Source: Achatina immaculata (taxonomy: Eukaryota > Mollusca > Gastropoda > Stylommatophora > Achatinidae). From it: a stretch of 64,000 bases of DNA. Below, in pieces: positions 33,253 to 44,894 of the stretch. The translations under genes were made by a program, and so were the position numbers. The notes under the pieces are model-generated. The model saw only the letters and a list, made by a program, of their open reading frames with translations. It ran no database searches and was not told where the DNA came from. Location of the stretch: the NCBI GenBank assembly GCA_009760885.1, contig CM019715.1, forward strand, positions 25,252,522 through 25,316,521. The letters run 5' to 3'. Numbering within the stretch: the stretch's first letter is position 1; each line of letters begins with the position of its first letter.

Positions 33253-33550
33253 AATCATTCAGCAACACATAACATTCTCCAATTCCACTATTATAATCCC
33301 TCTCCAGTAAGCTCCACTCTCACTTGTTGCACATAATTTAGAACCTACATATATCATTTTAGAACCCCCTATACTTCACCAATAAATCTCACTTGTTGCA
33401 CATAATTTAGAACCTACATATATCGTTTTACAACCCCTATACCACAACCATAATCAGTTATTTCACCTTCTCCTAGCTACGTTACCATTCTCTCGCTCTC
33501 TCTTCTCTTTCCCATTCACTACCATCATCTATCATAAATCATGTCTCTAT
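33253..33550 (+). mobile_element. Penelope-like element 3' UTR fragment
   Basis: It shares CTCACTTGTTGCAC, CACAACCATAATCA and ATTTCACCTTCTC with the 3' non-coding part of the PLE at 55130-55260. A CTCACTTGTTGCACATAATT module is duplicated (about 33321-33360 and 33390-33430). It lies between two piggyBac termini. Confidence 0.6.
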
Positions 33551-35200
33551 TTAACATTTCTCGGGCCAAAGACGGGAAAATCCGTTTTCCGGTTTCCATG
33601 CGTTGTTGGCCGAAAGGCGGATTTGCCGTTTTCGATAGTCGTCTTATTTAAACTGTTTTTAGCTTGCTATTTAAAGTAATTTTTGGTTGTCTGTATTTTT
33701 ACTGCAAAGTTAATATAATAAAATACTGTTTTCAATCTTTGTAACTTTAAAAGAAATAGAAATCTCGTGGTTTTAGCTGTTAGGAACATGTATTTTGTGA
33801 GATTTCGCAAGTTGACATGTTTCTAAATGGCGGAGCACGCTTCTCTCAATGACACTGCTGTTCACGCTGAATTATGCTATGATTTGTTGTCAGACTGCCC
33901 TAGTGATGATGAAAAATCACTGTTTAATGATTCCTGTAATGAAAATGATGTATGTCGAAGTGATTCCTGTGACAGCGATTGGATAAGACCAACGATAACT
34001 AGGCACAGCGTTGCTGCATCAGATAGTGAAACTTCTACCAACAGTGATTGTGATTCAGTGTCAGGATATAATGCTCCACCAGCAGGTATTTTACATTTTT
34101 CATGTGATATAGCTGTGTGGAGTAACACTGATTCTACACCAGTTCTTGAAAATGTTTCAGTTAATGTAAACAAACCAGATGGCATAGAGGAAATTTGCAG
34201 TATAATGTTTGGGAATGATTTTTTTTTAACCGTTAGCTCATCATGAAATTTACACTGTGGACAGACCCAACATATGCACAAACCTACTGCCTTTTTGTCT
34301 GAAAATATAACACCAGCAGACATGAAAAAATTCCTTGGATTAATCATTTTGATGGGCCACACTAGGAAGCCACAATGGAAAGATTACTGGACAACAGACC
34401 CTCTTCTGGAAACACCAATATTTTCAAAAACAATGAGCAGAGCTAAATATGAGCATCTTCTGACATTTATGCATTTCTCTGACAACTCTCAGACACTTCT
34501 AGAAACAGGCAGAATTAGCAAAATAAGACCTCTGCTGGATTATTTTTTGCCTAAGTTTCAGGAGTCGTATAAACCAAAACAGCAGCTTTCGCTTGACAAA
34601 TGAATGATTCCTTGGAGAGGAAGACTGAAATTTAGGACATATAATCCTTCAAAGTTAACAAAGTATGGGATCCTTGTGAGACTGGCGTGTGAGAGTGACA
34701 CAGGCTACATACTAAACATGGAAATATACACAGGAGAAGGAAAGAAGCTAGAAGAAACAGTCCTGTCAGTTCTGAGGCCCTATCTTGGAATGTGGCACCA
34801 TGTATATCAAGACAACTATTACAACAGTGTCTCAATGGCTGAAGTTCTACTGCAAAACAAAATCAAAGTCTATGGAGCAATTAGGGAAAACACAGGACTG
34901 CCAAAAGGTTTGAAAGCTGCTTCCAAAGGAATAAAGAAAATTGAAAGCACATTTTGTCGGAAAGATCAAACACTGCTTCAGGTCTGGAAAGACAAAAGAG
35001 TTGTGCGCATGATATCAACAATGCACAATTCAAGAATAGTTGCTACTGGGAAGACAGATAGAAAAACTGGACAGCCAAAAGTGAAACCAATTTGCTCATC
35101 GGTCATGTTTATTTTAGCTCCTACATTTGGATTTTTACCACTGGATTTCACTCGTTTTTGTGCTTGTGGTGAAATATGTGAAATTTTAAAAATTTAAAAA
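33551..35200 (+). mobile_element. piggyBac family-2 copy 1, 3' truncated transposase
   Basis: The left end TTAACATTTCTCGGGCCAAA (33551) resembles the left end of copy 2 and the shared sequence GGGAAAATCCG. CDS from ATG 33827: acidic N-terminus (DSETSTNSDCDS), PSGIEEI-like linker, TGA at 34244, then SENITPADMKKFLGLIILMG, RKPQWKDYWTTDPLLETPIF, LHFSDN-type block, SLDK-stop-MIPWRG (catalytic Asp 34595; TGA 34601), YNPSKLTKYGI, HVYQDNYYNSV (second Asp 34811) and VVRMISTMHNSRIVATGKTD. After KVKPIC the piggyBac similarity ends (about 35097), so the third Asp block and the C-terminal zinc region are absent. The reading frame is constant across both stops. Right terminus not found. PGBD4-like by wording. 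Confidence 0.85.
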
Positions 35201-35359
35201 TACATGTACTTTGTTTAAATATTTACCAAAATGTTAAAATAGTATATATAACATATATCTCTCTTTGTCTAATACGGGCCTAGCCCGTGACCACGCGAAC
35301 GATCCCTCATTGTAACTAGGTCATCATGTGGCTAGGTGAGATTACAATGGCTGGGATAA

Positions 35360-37160
35360 TTTATTGCGCCATAAGCTAACAATTTTATCTGGTAGTCGAG
35401 ACAAAAGAAAGGTGGTAAATAGCAAGCACCGCGGCTGCGACAAAGTCCCCAGCCTGACAATAACACAGACCAACGAGGGACAATGCTTGGTCGTTCTTGT
35501 CAACAAAACGCTGGATTATGAGTGCGTGAAACAAGCGTTCAGGGAGTACCACCACGGCCACATAGAAAAGAGAACAGATAAAAATGGTGCAAATGTGGAG
35601 GACTTTATAAAAACACCGCTTGTAACTATCCACCTGTACCATACCAGAAATAAAATATTGGTTCAAGGCTGGTGCTCATGATGTCGACTCTTGGTTGACA
35701 GACAACTTCAGTTGTATTCAAGATGGGGCTTTAAAACCTTTCCTGCGACTGTCAGGTACAGTGAAGCCATCTCTGTCATCTGTTGCCATGAGTGACAGAC
35801 TGGCCATCACCACCAGTGACGGACACGATACTACTGTCACTAATATTAGTCAGGGTGCTACCACCACCAACGACATGCAAGAACAAGTCACCACCAGCTA
35901 TGAAGGACAAGACAACATTACAACCACCAATGTTGAGAAAGTTACTACAACTTTCGACAGACACGATAATGATACCGACATCATTGTCATTCTGATCAAC
36001 TGTCCCAGTGCTGATCTTACTGACAAAGCCCTGTCAGATCAGGCAAGCACCTCAGCTGAACCCACTGACATTCAGACAATGCTAGAACACTCCACCAGCA
36101 ACAGTTTAGCTGATGTGGAAAACCGAGACAACAGTGAAACTCCAGCAGCTGAGTTCTCTGCATCCAGTGTGGCTGATTCACCACATGTATCTCAGCAGCC
36201 TAGAATTAGCTACATTATGTACCCAGAACATACTTCATGTAGCCAAAGACCTCATCATAAACCTTATTACTGACATGGCAGCGGAGATTAAACACTCATT
36301 CAAGAAGGAGAATGACAATCTCAGGCCTGAACTTGCGTCACTGAGAGATGAAAATACTAAAATGAGACTCATGATATCAGAATAGCAGAGTGAGCCATGC
36401 AGACACAGCAAGGAAGTGTTGACAAGTATTCAAGAAGTGACTGCTGACACAGACAATATGACTGTAAATTCATGCACAAGTGCACCAGATATCAACACAG
36501 AACACATGCCACAGCAAAGAGCTGCACAAGAGAAACACACCAGCACCACAACACCTATAAAGGTAGCACCTGAAAATTTAGCTTACCCTATTGATGTGCA
36601 GATAAGTAATAGGTTTCAAGCTTTACAAGATAGCCCCACTGTTCATAACCATAAAACAACAAGAACCCAAACAGATATCTCAAACAAGACTTCCACTCCC
36701 CAGTCACGGTCTCATAAACATCATCAAGAACAAGATACACAACAACACAGTTTCAACATCAAAGAATATATGACGTACTAGATAATTGGAGATTCCTTAA
36801 TTCAAGGAATCTATGGTGAGCGGATGCCAGTTACCTCTGAAGACACTGTCTCAGTCATGCCAGTACCTGGAGCTGGTATTATAAAACTAACGCAGACACT
36901 GAGACGACTTGATATCGATCTGAGAGTGACGAGAACGACCGTACATGTTGCCATTAATGACAGTATGAGCGGCCAGAGTCTTCGACCCTCTGATATACAG
37001 GACTTGATATCCACCATCAAGAAAAAATACCCTAACACTTCCATAAACATTTCATCCATCATTCCACCTTGTTCTGGTCCTAGATGACGCAAAATACTAA
37101 AAACATTCTGTCTACAGAACGTGCAACGGGAAATCATTGTTGTAGCTCCCAAGAACAATT
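35360..37160 (+). mobile_element. CR1/L2-like LINE copy 1, ORF1 with SGNH esterase-type domain
   Basis: ORF 35364-35681 carries DYECVKQAFREYHHGHIEK and VTIHLYHTRNKILVQG, a motif of ORF1 proteins in this group. A Thr/Ser/Asp-rich linker follows, with shifts (35695-36790). At 36780 IIGDSLIQGIYG begins an SGNH hydrolase-like domain (Ser nucleophile block), continuing MPVPGAGIIKLTQTLRRLD, VHVAINDSMSGQSL and INISSIIPPCSG. Esterase domains in ORF1 are known for CR1, L2 and related LINEs and are thought to act on membranes or RNA-protein particles. The block normally reading GTND is AIND. The domain is cut after about 37150; the D..H part is missing here but present in the copy at 59457. Confidence 0.7.
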
Positions 37161-37259
37161 ATGCGTATTCAGAGTAATAGATTTGTCATGAACGATGTTC
37201 ATGGATGTTCCTTTGGAACAACCTTGTCCGGTAAGTATTACTCTTGTAAATAAAAGGAA

Positions 37260-38705
37260 GCAATATGACCCACAAACACTTAATGGTGAACATACCTGCA
37301 CTAACTTCAGTGAACATTATAGGGAAGAAAATAGTATTTTAAAATATTCATATCGAACCCTAACTGCGACCTGAGTTTGTTGAAAACTTACAGCGACAGT
37401 AAATGTGTAAAGCTAAAACTAAATATAAATATAATATTCCTTTCCTCACAGTCGATGAGGTTTGTAACTACATCCAGTCTTTAAAAAACACTAACTCAGC
37501 AGAATGTGATGGCATTAGTAATAAGATACCATGCTACACTGCACCAGTTATCACAGACACACTAACATACTTATACAATTTGTGCATTGACAAACATTAC
37601 TTCCCTGACGCTTTTAAACTCGCCAAAGTTTTTCCTCTTTTTAAATCTGGACAGACTAGTGACCTCTCAAACTATAGACCCATACCCATTCTGTCATCAT
37701 TATCTAAACCTCTTGAAAAGCATATACAAAAGCTCACACTGCTCCACATGCAAGAAAACAATCTACTAATAGACAGTCAGTCAGGTTTTAGACCAAATTA
37801 CTCCTGCCACACAGCATTAACTAAAGTGACAGAAAGCTGGCTGTCTAATATAAATGATGACAAATTGTGTGGAGCTGTCTTTGTTGATTTCAAGAAAGCC
37901 TTCGATATCTTCTTCTTCTTCTTCTTCTTCTGAAACTCTTGCAAAAAAGCTGGAAGGCTATAGATTACACCCTGACCTAACAAAATTTATTACATCTTTT
38001 CTCTCAGGTAGAAAACAAGTAGTTTGCTTTAGAAACAAAATATCTGGCTCGTCTGTGGTTGATACTGGTATTTCTCAAGGCTCCATTCTTGGTACTCTTC
38101 TCTTTGCTATCTATATTAACGATTTACCACTACATTTAAAGCACTCTTCATGTGATCTTTTTGCTGATGACTGTACTGTTTACAATAGTGACTATGACAT
38201 CAATAAACTACAGACAATGCTCCAAAATTTTATGAACAGTTTGATTAAATGGGGTAATAAAAATGGTATGTTGATAAAGACCAACAAAATAAAATCCATG
38301 CTCATCACTACAAGACAGAAACTGCAGAATGCAACAAAAACTTCACTACAGCTTTGTGCTGGGACTAAGGCAATAGAACATGTTCCTGAACATAAAACTC
38401 TAGGACTCATCATTGATCAGCATTTAACTTGGAATTCTCACGTACATAACCTAACAAACTTGATTGCACAGAAATTTTACCAATTAGCCAAAAGTAAACA
38501 CTTTACTGACAGAGACACAAGAAAGATATAAAACATACACACATACAAACACACTTAGATTACTGTTCCACAATCTGGGATGGATCCTCAGTCTCAAACA
38601 CAAAAAGGCTCCACTCACTTCACAAGCGAGCATTAAATCTGATTTGTGACAAACACCCAGTACTGACTGTAGATCAACACAAACAACTTTGTCTTGTTCT
38701 GTCTC
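37260..38705 (+). mobile_element. CR1/L2-like LINE copy 1, reverse transcriptase
   Basis: A short NFSEHYREEN-type linker precedes RT blocks TVDEVCNYIQSLKNTNSAEC DGISNK (37450-37520), LAKVFPLFKSGQ, NYRPIPILSSLSKPLEK, SGFRPNYSCHTAL, AVFVDFKKAFDI (37880-37905), an inserted (TTC)n run (37908-37931), LAKKLEGYRLHPDL, ISQGSILGTLLFAIYINDLP and FADDCTV (38160-38171). LGLIIDQHLTWNSHV follows, and the C-terminal LDYCSTIWD / LHSLHKRAL block (38555-38640) is in shifted frames. No endonuclease lies between ORF1 and RT: about 1 kb seems deleted near 37180. Confidence 0.85.
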
Positions 38706-38997
38706 CTTTGAGGGGGTACTTAATTTCCCTTAACTCTTTTCATTTTTCTTTCATTATGCATATTATTATTATTATAATATTATCATACTACTATAATATT
38801 TTATTTCTCCTCTCATACATCCTTGAAGCTAAACTGTAGTTAAATGCCCAAAAAATCAATGGCCTTTGACAACTGGTTGTTTTTAAATCATGTTTGGATT
38901 GTAACACACGTTCCTACATTAGAGTTATGTAGTCAAAAAAAGTGTTTTCTTCTTTTTTTTTCTTATTTTCTTTTTTAATCCAACTGCTTTTTTTCCT
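38706..38997. other. AT-rich spacer with a possible piggyBac end
   Basis: TTAACTCTTTTCATTTTT at 38730 resembles the family-1 left terminus TTAACTCTTTCCGT, and GCCCAAAAAATC ... AACTGGTTGTTTTT near 38850-38890 resembles the family-1 3' tail at 58373-58410. An (ATT)n stretch is at 38760-38780. This may be a tiny derivative; weak. Confidence 0.3.
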
Positions 38998-39348
38998 CAC
39001 TGATTTCAGTCTGTTTCAGTACTACCTGAAAGACACAGGCCCATTAGTCACTAACATATGGGACACTGTGTTAAGACAACAGAGCATGTATTTGTTGCCT
39101 AAAGATATACATCAAGACCAAGAAGAAACCTAGCATATGCCAGTTCTTGCATACAAGACTAATTGTCTTCGTACTTTTTTAAATAAATATCCACAAGTCC
39201 TGGTCTTGGATGTAACTTACAAAACAAATGTCTACCAATTACCACATTTGACTGTTACAGTTGTGGACATCTTGAATGCTTTTTTAAGACGTGAGATTCA
39301 AACAGTCCTCATACAAGTTTTAGGTTTCTCAGTTTGTTTGGCAGCATG
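38998..39348 (+). mobile_element. MULE-type transposase fragment (ZSWIM-like)
   Basis: Two adjoining frames give LLPKDIHQDQEET and then NCLRTFLNKYPQVLVLDVTY KTNVYQLPHLTVTVVD. The FL..YP.VL.LD.TYKTN wording matches the first catalytic Asp region of MULE transposases and the derived ZSWIM1/3-type proteins. Only this block survives. Confidence 0.6.
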
Positions 39349-39589
39349 ATGGACATGCAAGTGTGCCAATGAGTATGAAGCACTCAAAGTAAACTGCATC
39401 AGCTGATGTGCTTCAATATATGAAATGCAGCTGGTGGAACATGCCTGACCTGTGGGCCACTAATACTTAGATACTGTACAGGTGCATGTGACCATCACAA
39501 ATCACTGAGTCATATCACTCTAAATTTTATTTTAAATCATCACCACCAGATGGTACTGAATGAAGTGCTAGAGTACTTGATGAAAAATG

Positions 39590-40128
39590 ATGAGCGGATT
39601 CACGGTACAAGTGTTATCAACAGCTTGATTCAGACTAAAAGTGTTATCAACAGCTTGATTCAGACCAACAGCAGAGAGTACAAGTGTCATCAACAGCTCG
39701 TTTCAGAATAACAGCAGACAGTACAAGTGTTAACAGCTCGATTCAGACTAACAGCCGACAGTGCAAGTGTTATCAACAGCTTGATTCAGATTAACAGCAG
39801 AGAGTACAAGTGTTATCAACAGCTTGATTCAAACAGCAGAGAGTACAAGTGTTATCAACAGCCTGAAGACTAACAGCAAACAGTGCAAGTGTTATCAACA
39901 GCTTGATTCAGACTAACAGTACAAGTGTTATCAACAGCTTGATTCAGACTAACAGCAGAGAGTACAAGTGTCATCAACAGCTCATTTCAGAATAACAGCA
40001 GACAGTACAAGTGTTATCAACAGCTTGATTCAAACAGCAGAGAGTACAAATGTTATCAACAGCTTGATTCAAACAGCAGACAGTACAAGTGTTATCAACA
40101 GCTTGATTCAGACTAACAGTAGACCAAA
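39590..40128. repeat. Minisatellite, about 43-bp unit with deletions
   Basis: About twelve units containing GTGTTATCAACAGCTTGATT and CAGACTAACAGCAGA, with many internal deletions. An open frame at 39968-40180 is repeat translation. Confidence 0.93.
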
Positions 40129-40194
40129 CGAAGCCGCTACTATTACCTGTGGGCCAAGAGCCTGCGCATTAAGTAGTTAACCAGATCCGATCCA

Positions 40195-40480
40195 CAATTT
40201 ACTTAACAGTCCTGTTCTGGTTAAGAACTGGCCACTGCAGGGTGGTAAGTCAACTCTACCAGCTCAAGATCTCACATGCAGACGAATGACCCTGCAGGAA
40301 CGGAGTACAGACTCTAGAACATGTTCTCCAGGGCTCAGACTTGGGGCAGAAGCTGTGGGGCTGCCAGGAGGACCTGGAGAAGACTGCGGACTTCATCCTG
40401 GCAACCAGGCTATTGATTCAGCACAGCCAGGAACTTGAACGCAGAAGAATCAGACCAAATGTAACACGGACTTAAATAAT
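40195..40480 (+). mobile_element. I/Nimb-type LINE C-terminal fragment
   Basis: Frames give LRTGHCRVVSQLYQLKISHA DE, TLEHVLQG, then KLWGCQEDLEKTADFILATR and ERRRI. This is the RTGHC..L...KISHSDEC..G...T..H.L..C tail after RNase H in I-group LINEs. Short, with stops. Confidence 0.65.
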
Positions 40481-40639
40481 CCAGCTGCTGACAAAATCAA
40501 ATCAGACATGACAAGTTTTGCAGCACAGTATGTTACAACTCCTAGCCATTGATAGAATTACATTTTCTATATCACCAGATGGTGACTGCACTGCAGTATC
40601 ATCTCTTCAGCTGGTCATCTCAAATGCCAAGACCCTCTC

Positions 40640-40870
40640 CTCCAAGACGCACCACACAGTCAAAAGACACAAAACTAAATCAAGCTGGCAGTTTTGATTA
40701 CTTAGGCACCTTGCTAACAGCAGATGGAAGTAAAAAAAAGTAGAAATGCCTACGTCAAGACCTTCTTTAGAAAGCTGAAATACATACTTTGCAATTACTA
40801 TATCACTAAAACTATAAAAACTACATCTGCATTGAATGATTGTAAAATGGTTGCTCTATATTAAACTGAA
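40640..40870 (+). mobile_element. RTE-type LINE short fragment
   Basis: KLNQAGSFDYLGTLLTADGS matches the xxFxYLGTxxTxDGS block downstream of the RT palm in RTE/CR1-type elements. The rest is frame-shifted. Confidence 0.55.
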
Positions 40871-41260
40871 TCAAATAACAGTAACTCACACAAACTGGGG
40901 AAAATGATGTGCCGTGCTCCTCTGTTGCTGGAAAACATACACATGATGTAAAAACCTGTGTCAGAACATGCAGATTTTCTTATTACGTTGTACTTAACTA
41001 TTTAGGAAAGCATGCAACTGTCCTAGTGTTTTGTAATCTGTAAAATAACAGTAAAACTTTCCAGGTTCTATGTAACAGGACTGGAAAGCATACCTGTCTA
41101 ATGACCCCTACACCACATACTGTTATACTGATACTGATAGACAGTATGACTGAAATGAATGCTAACAACCACTGCACACCGATAGAAAACTGAATGATAT
41201 CTGTGTTAGAAATTCTGAAAGACACTACTGTGCTATCCAGAAGCAACAGTGGAGACAAGC
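40871..41260. other. Non-coding gap
   Basis: No feature recognised. Confidence 0.3.
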
Positions 41261-41261
41261 A

Positions 41262-41900
41262 CGCACAATGAATCAGTTGTACGCTTTGTCACCTTCAACA
41301 GCAACAGAAACTGAGGACGAAGTACCTTTTCTTCCCCAGTTGCTACTCCTGATGAGGAAAGTGACAAAGAATGGAATGATAATGGTGATAGTTCCAAGTG
41401 ATTCTGAAATAGAGAATGTTTATGAAAATGGCAATAATGATTCTGCACCTGGTAGGTGCATTTCCTGCTTTTGTTCAGGAAGGAACAGATGACCTATGTT
41501 TGCCATTTCTTACATTAGCTGGAACATTTGTAAATATCAGGAGTGATTCAGATCTGATTGATTATTCGTTAAAATTTCTGGATAATGACTTTTTGGAGCT
41601 ACTGGTTGTCCTAGCAGACAAATATAGTTAACTCAGTGCTGGATAGATCTCCAGAGCATGAAGTTCATATAACTGCTAGTGATGAAGGCCTTTTGGAAAC
41701 TATTACAATGACAGCACATGTTCTGACTGCACAATCTGAAACTAAATTTGATTTTTAGAATTTGTGAACAATATCTGAAACCAGAAAATTACAACAGATA
41801 ACGGCAGAAATGAGACCCTACGAACTGTACATCCTCAGGATAGCTGCTATGAGGGGCAGGGATAAACAGTGTTATTTCCAGGAAGAGAAGACCATCAACA
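41262..41900 (+). mobile_element. Possible third piggyBac type, N-terminal relic
   Basis: Starts ATGAATCAGTTG (41269). An acidic Ser/Glu/Asn stretch (DSEIENVYENGNNDSAP) is followed in a shifted frame by DLIDYSLKFLDNDFLELLVV LADKYS, which resembles the piggyBac DDE_Tnp_1_7 entry motif (..DYF..FF.d.ll..iv..TN.Y.). No catalytic block remains. The call depends on one motif. Confidence 0.35.
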
Positions 41901-42297
41901 ATCTCCAACAACAAAAAGAAACATAGAAAACACCCAAACATGACCTTGTAATAGTATGGTGTAGCAGAGTACAGTTAATTTGTTTATTTCACAGTAAGGA
42001 AATTTGTTGTCCTTGTGATTTTTTTCTTTTGAACTTCAGGAATAGGGTTCGTTTGAGATCTTTCCTGTGCCATCCTCGCTATAGCAAGAACTTCCAGTTA
42101 CTGAGCTGCATGCCATCCACATTATAGCAATTTTTCATTTATTTCAGAGTAAAACACGATTCAAATTTTGGCTCATATGTTATCTGCGCATGCCAAAATT
42201 ACCCTTGCATCCTTCTCACTTCATGTCACCGGCCGGTAGCCATTTTTTCTTACGTTTCTGTTCAATTTGGCACAAATTTTTGCAACTTTAGTCGAGA

Positions 42298-44294
42298 ATG
42301 GACACGCCCTCAGACAAGACAAATGTTACCAGATATTCCCTAGTTAGGTCTCAACCAGAAAGAAAGGCTAAAACAGTTGCTAGACAGTTTTTTTCTGGAA
42401 TGTTGTAGTAAGAAATCTTCTGACATTGTTTCTCACTGTACTTTTGATCAGCAATCTGACAACGGTTCTAATAGTTAGTCTGACAATGTCTCAGACAATG
42501 GTTCTGATAGTTTGTCTGACATCGGTTCTGATAGTTCGTCTAACAATGTCTCAGACAATGGTTCTGGTAGTTCATCTGACAATGTCTCAGACAATGATTC
42601 TGATAGTTCATCTGACAATGTCTCAGACAATGGTTCTGACAGTTCATCTGACAATGTCTCAGACAATGGTTCTGATAGTCTGTCTGACCATGTTTCTGAC
42701 CATGAAAATGGTTCAGACAAATCTTTGGACAGTACAAATTTGGCTGCAATTAGTGATAATGACAGTGACATCCCTCGACAAGTGCTGTTGCTCCTGTCAC
42801 TTCTGCTCCTCCACCTGCCAAATGGGCAAAGAGGAATGTTTCTGCGGCTCGAACAGCGAATGCAGAACCAGATTCGACATGGACAGAAGCACATGCAGAT
42901 GAAGAAGTAGGTAATGCCACTGATGATGATGATGATGGCAGTGGTATCTTGCTGAATACTGGAAATGATAGGATACCTATGGTGTTTTTCATGGCACTGT
43001 TCACAGAAACTATTTTGGACAGTCTCAAACTGCTAGTCTCAAAAAGTACAGTAGACTACATCGGTGGGTACCTGTTGGTCGCTATGAAATGTACAAATTT
43101 CTGTCAATACTCATAGCCATGAACATTCAACCTAAACCCAAAGTCAGTGATTACTGGAGCACCATACCTGTTTTACACACTCCATTTTTTAGCCAGATGT
43201 TTAAAGGGATCAGTTTTCAACTGATATTCAACACCATGATGCATGCCAGTGAAGCTGATAGTGAAGGCATGTCCAAAATTGAGCCATTTGTCAATCAGTT
43301 GTTGTCATCATTTCAGGCAGCCTTTTACCCATTCGGTGATCCGAGTCTTGATGAAATGGTAACTGGCTACAAGGGACGCTGGAGACACAGGCAGTATAAT
43401 GCCAGCAAGCCATCTAAATATCACATCAAGACCTACGGCTTTTGTCGCTCCCTTACAGGTTATGTTTTCAACGTGTTGGTTTATTTTGGGGAAAGCACCT
43501 CTTACGCCTCTATCAGTATTAACACTTCCACTCATGCTGAGAAAGTGTTTGAGACTCTGCCGCAGCCAAATACCAGTCTTCCACTTATTGCAGTCCAAAG
43601 GCCACAACTACACTGACATAAAGGTTTTCCTCCCGAGCTAAAAAATAAGAATATAGCTCCAAAAAAACCCATCTACTATGTGAAAAATGAGGATGAGAAT
43701 AAAATTCTCTGTGTCTCCTGGAAAGAAAACCTACAAAGAAACCTGCCCATGTTGTGACAACATGTGGACAAGCCATGGCAACTCCTGTTGTCCAAGAACA
43801 AGAAGAGTTTGAAAAGCCCACCATCATTCACACTTATTAGTCTATGAATAGATGTGACAGGATTGACCAAATAGTGTCATATTATGGCCTGCATTAAAGA
43901 AAAACAGTGAAGTGGTGGAAGAAGATATTCACTTGGACTTTGGAAGCTGTACAGATGAATGCACAAGGAGATTCTTGCCAGGGAACAGTCATCTCTAGTC
44001 TGGTTCAAGATACAACTTGTTGAAGGCCTGAGAGCCCTGGCAACCAGCAGCACCACTCCTGGTGTTAAGTATGTATCTCCCAGGCCACTGGGAAGAAGAG
44101 CTAACGCTCCAGTAGATCTTAGGTTCCAAGGTACTCACCTTGTGAACATGGAAGAGAACCTGAGGACATGTGTCCACTGTTTCAGACGTGATAAGGTCGT
44201 CTGCTTGATGTACTACTGCACAACATGCCTGGATAGACCCCATTCGCGTCCCAAAGAATGTTTTGAGAAATATTATAAGCAATCTTCGGCATGA
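42298..44294 (+). mobile_element. piggyBac family-1 copy B, degraded transposase
   Basis: Starts ATGGACACGCCCTCAGACAA (42298). After frame changes there is a long Ser/Asp/Asn repeat (12-residue unit, 42476-42700), then a proline patch and a Lys/Arg patch (frame shift near 42780), GIL-type LLNTGNDRIPMVFFMALFTE, MYKFLSILIAMNIQPKPKVS DYW, PSLDEMVTGYKGRW (first Asp), KYHIKTYGFC. Residues that should contain the second Asp (FADRYYTS) are deleted: the text runs PQPNTSLPLIAV. The Cys-rich C-terminus CVHCFRRDKVVCLMYYCTTC ... ECFEKYYKQSSA is in frame at the end (stop 44292). Inactive. Closest to copies C and D (RSRPVR-type start). Confidence 0.85.
42476..42700 (+). repeat. 36-bp coding minisatellite (SDNVSDNGSDSS)n inside copy B
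   Basis: About five and a half units encode the 12-residue unit SDNVSDNGSDSS in frame. Nucleotide units contain GACAATGTCTCAGACAATGG. Copies A and C have acidic Ser-rich N-termini without this regular array, so the expansion is specific to copy B. Confidence 0.92.
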
Positions 44295-44894
44295 TGTTAC
44301 TGCTTCAACTTCATTCGTCTGTGCTGTCTGTATTTTCTGCTTGGGTCAATTCTTGCATCTTTTATTTACACCATTCTTGTTCATTATCTTTATTTCTTAT
44401 ACACTTCTTGGACTGGAGGCAGTAGATGACAGTGTGTTGTACAGTGTTCATGTGCTGTACATATATTCTGTACATAACATTTTTTCCTTTTTTTTCACGT
44501 CATATATATATATATACTGTAGATGTTTTTATGCCTGTTTTGTACACAGCAAATGTATACTGCTTTATGGTTTTTGTTGTATTTGTCTGCTGGCTGCCAG
44601 ATGAAAAGTTTTCTAAAGTTAAGGAAAAGTTGTGGGAATATTTATATGAGAAATTCAATTTACCATCACAGTCATTGAGTTGTATATGCAAGAATAGTAA
44701 AAGTGCTAAGTTCATGATATTGAACTTTGCAATATTCAATTTACTCTGATGATCAATACTCAATTTATTCTGATAATCATGCTGCAGTTTATGGAATATT
44801 TATGAAAAGTTTTGCTAAAATCCAGCATGATACAAGTGTCAACACAAGCAAGCGTGTGAATTGAGAGCCATGTTGTGATACAAAAATTAATCTT

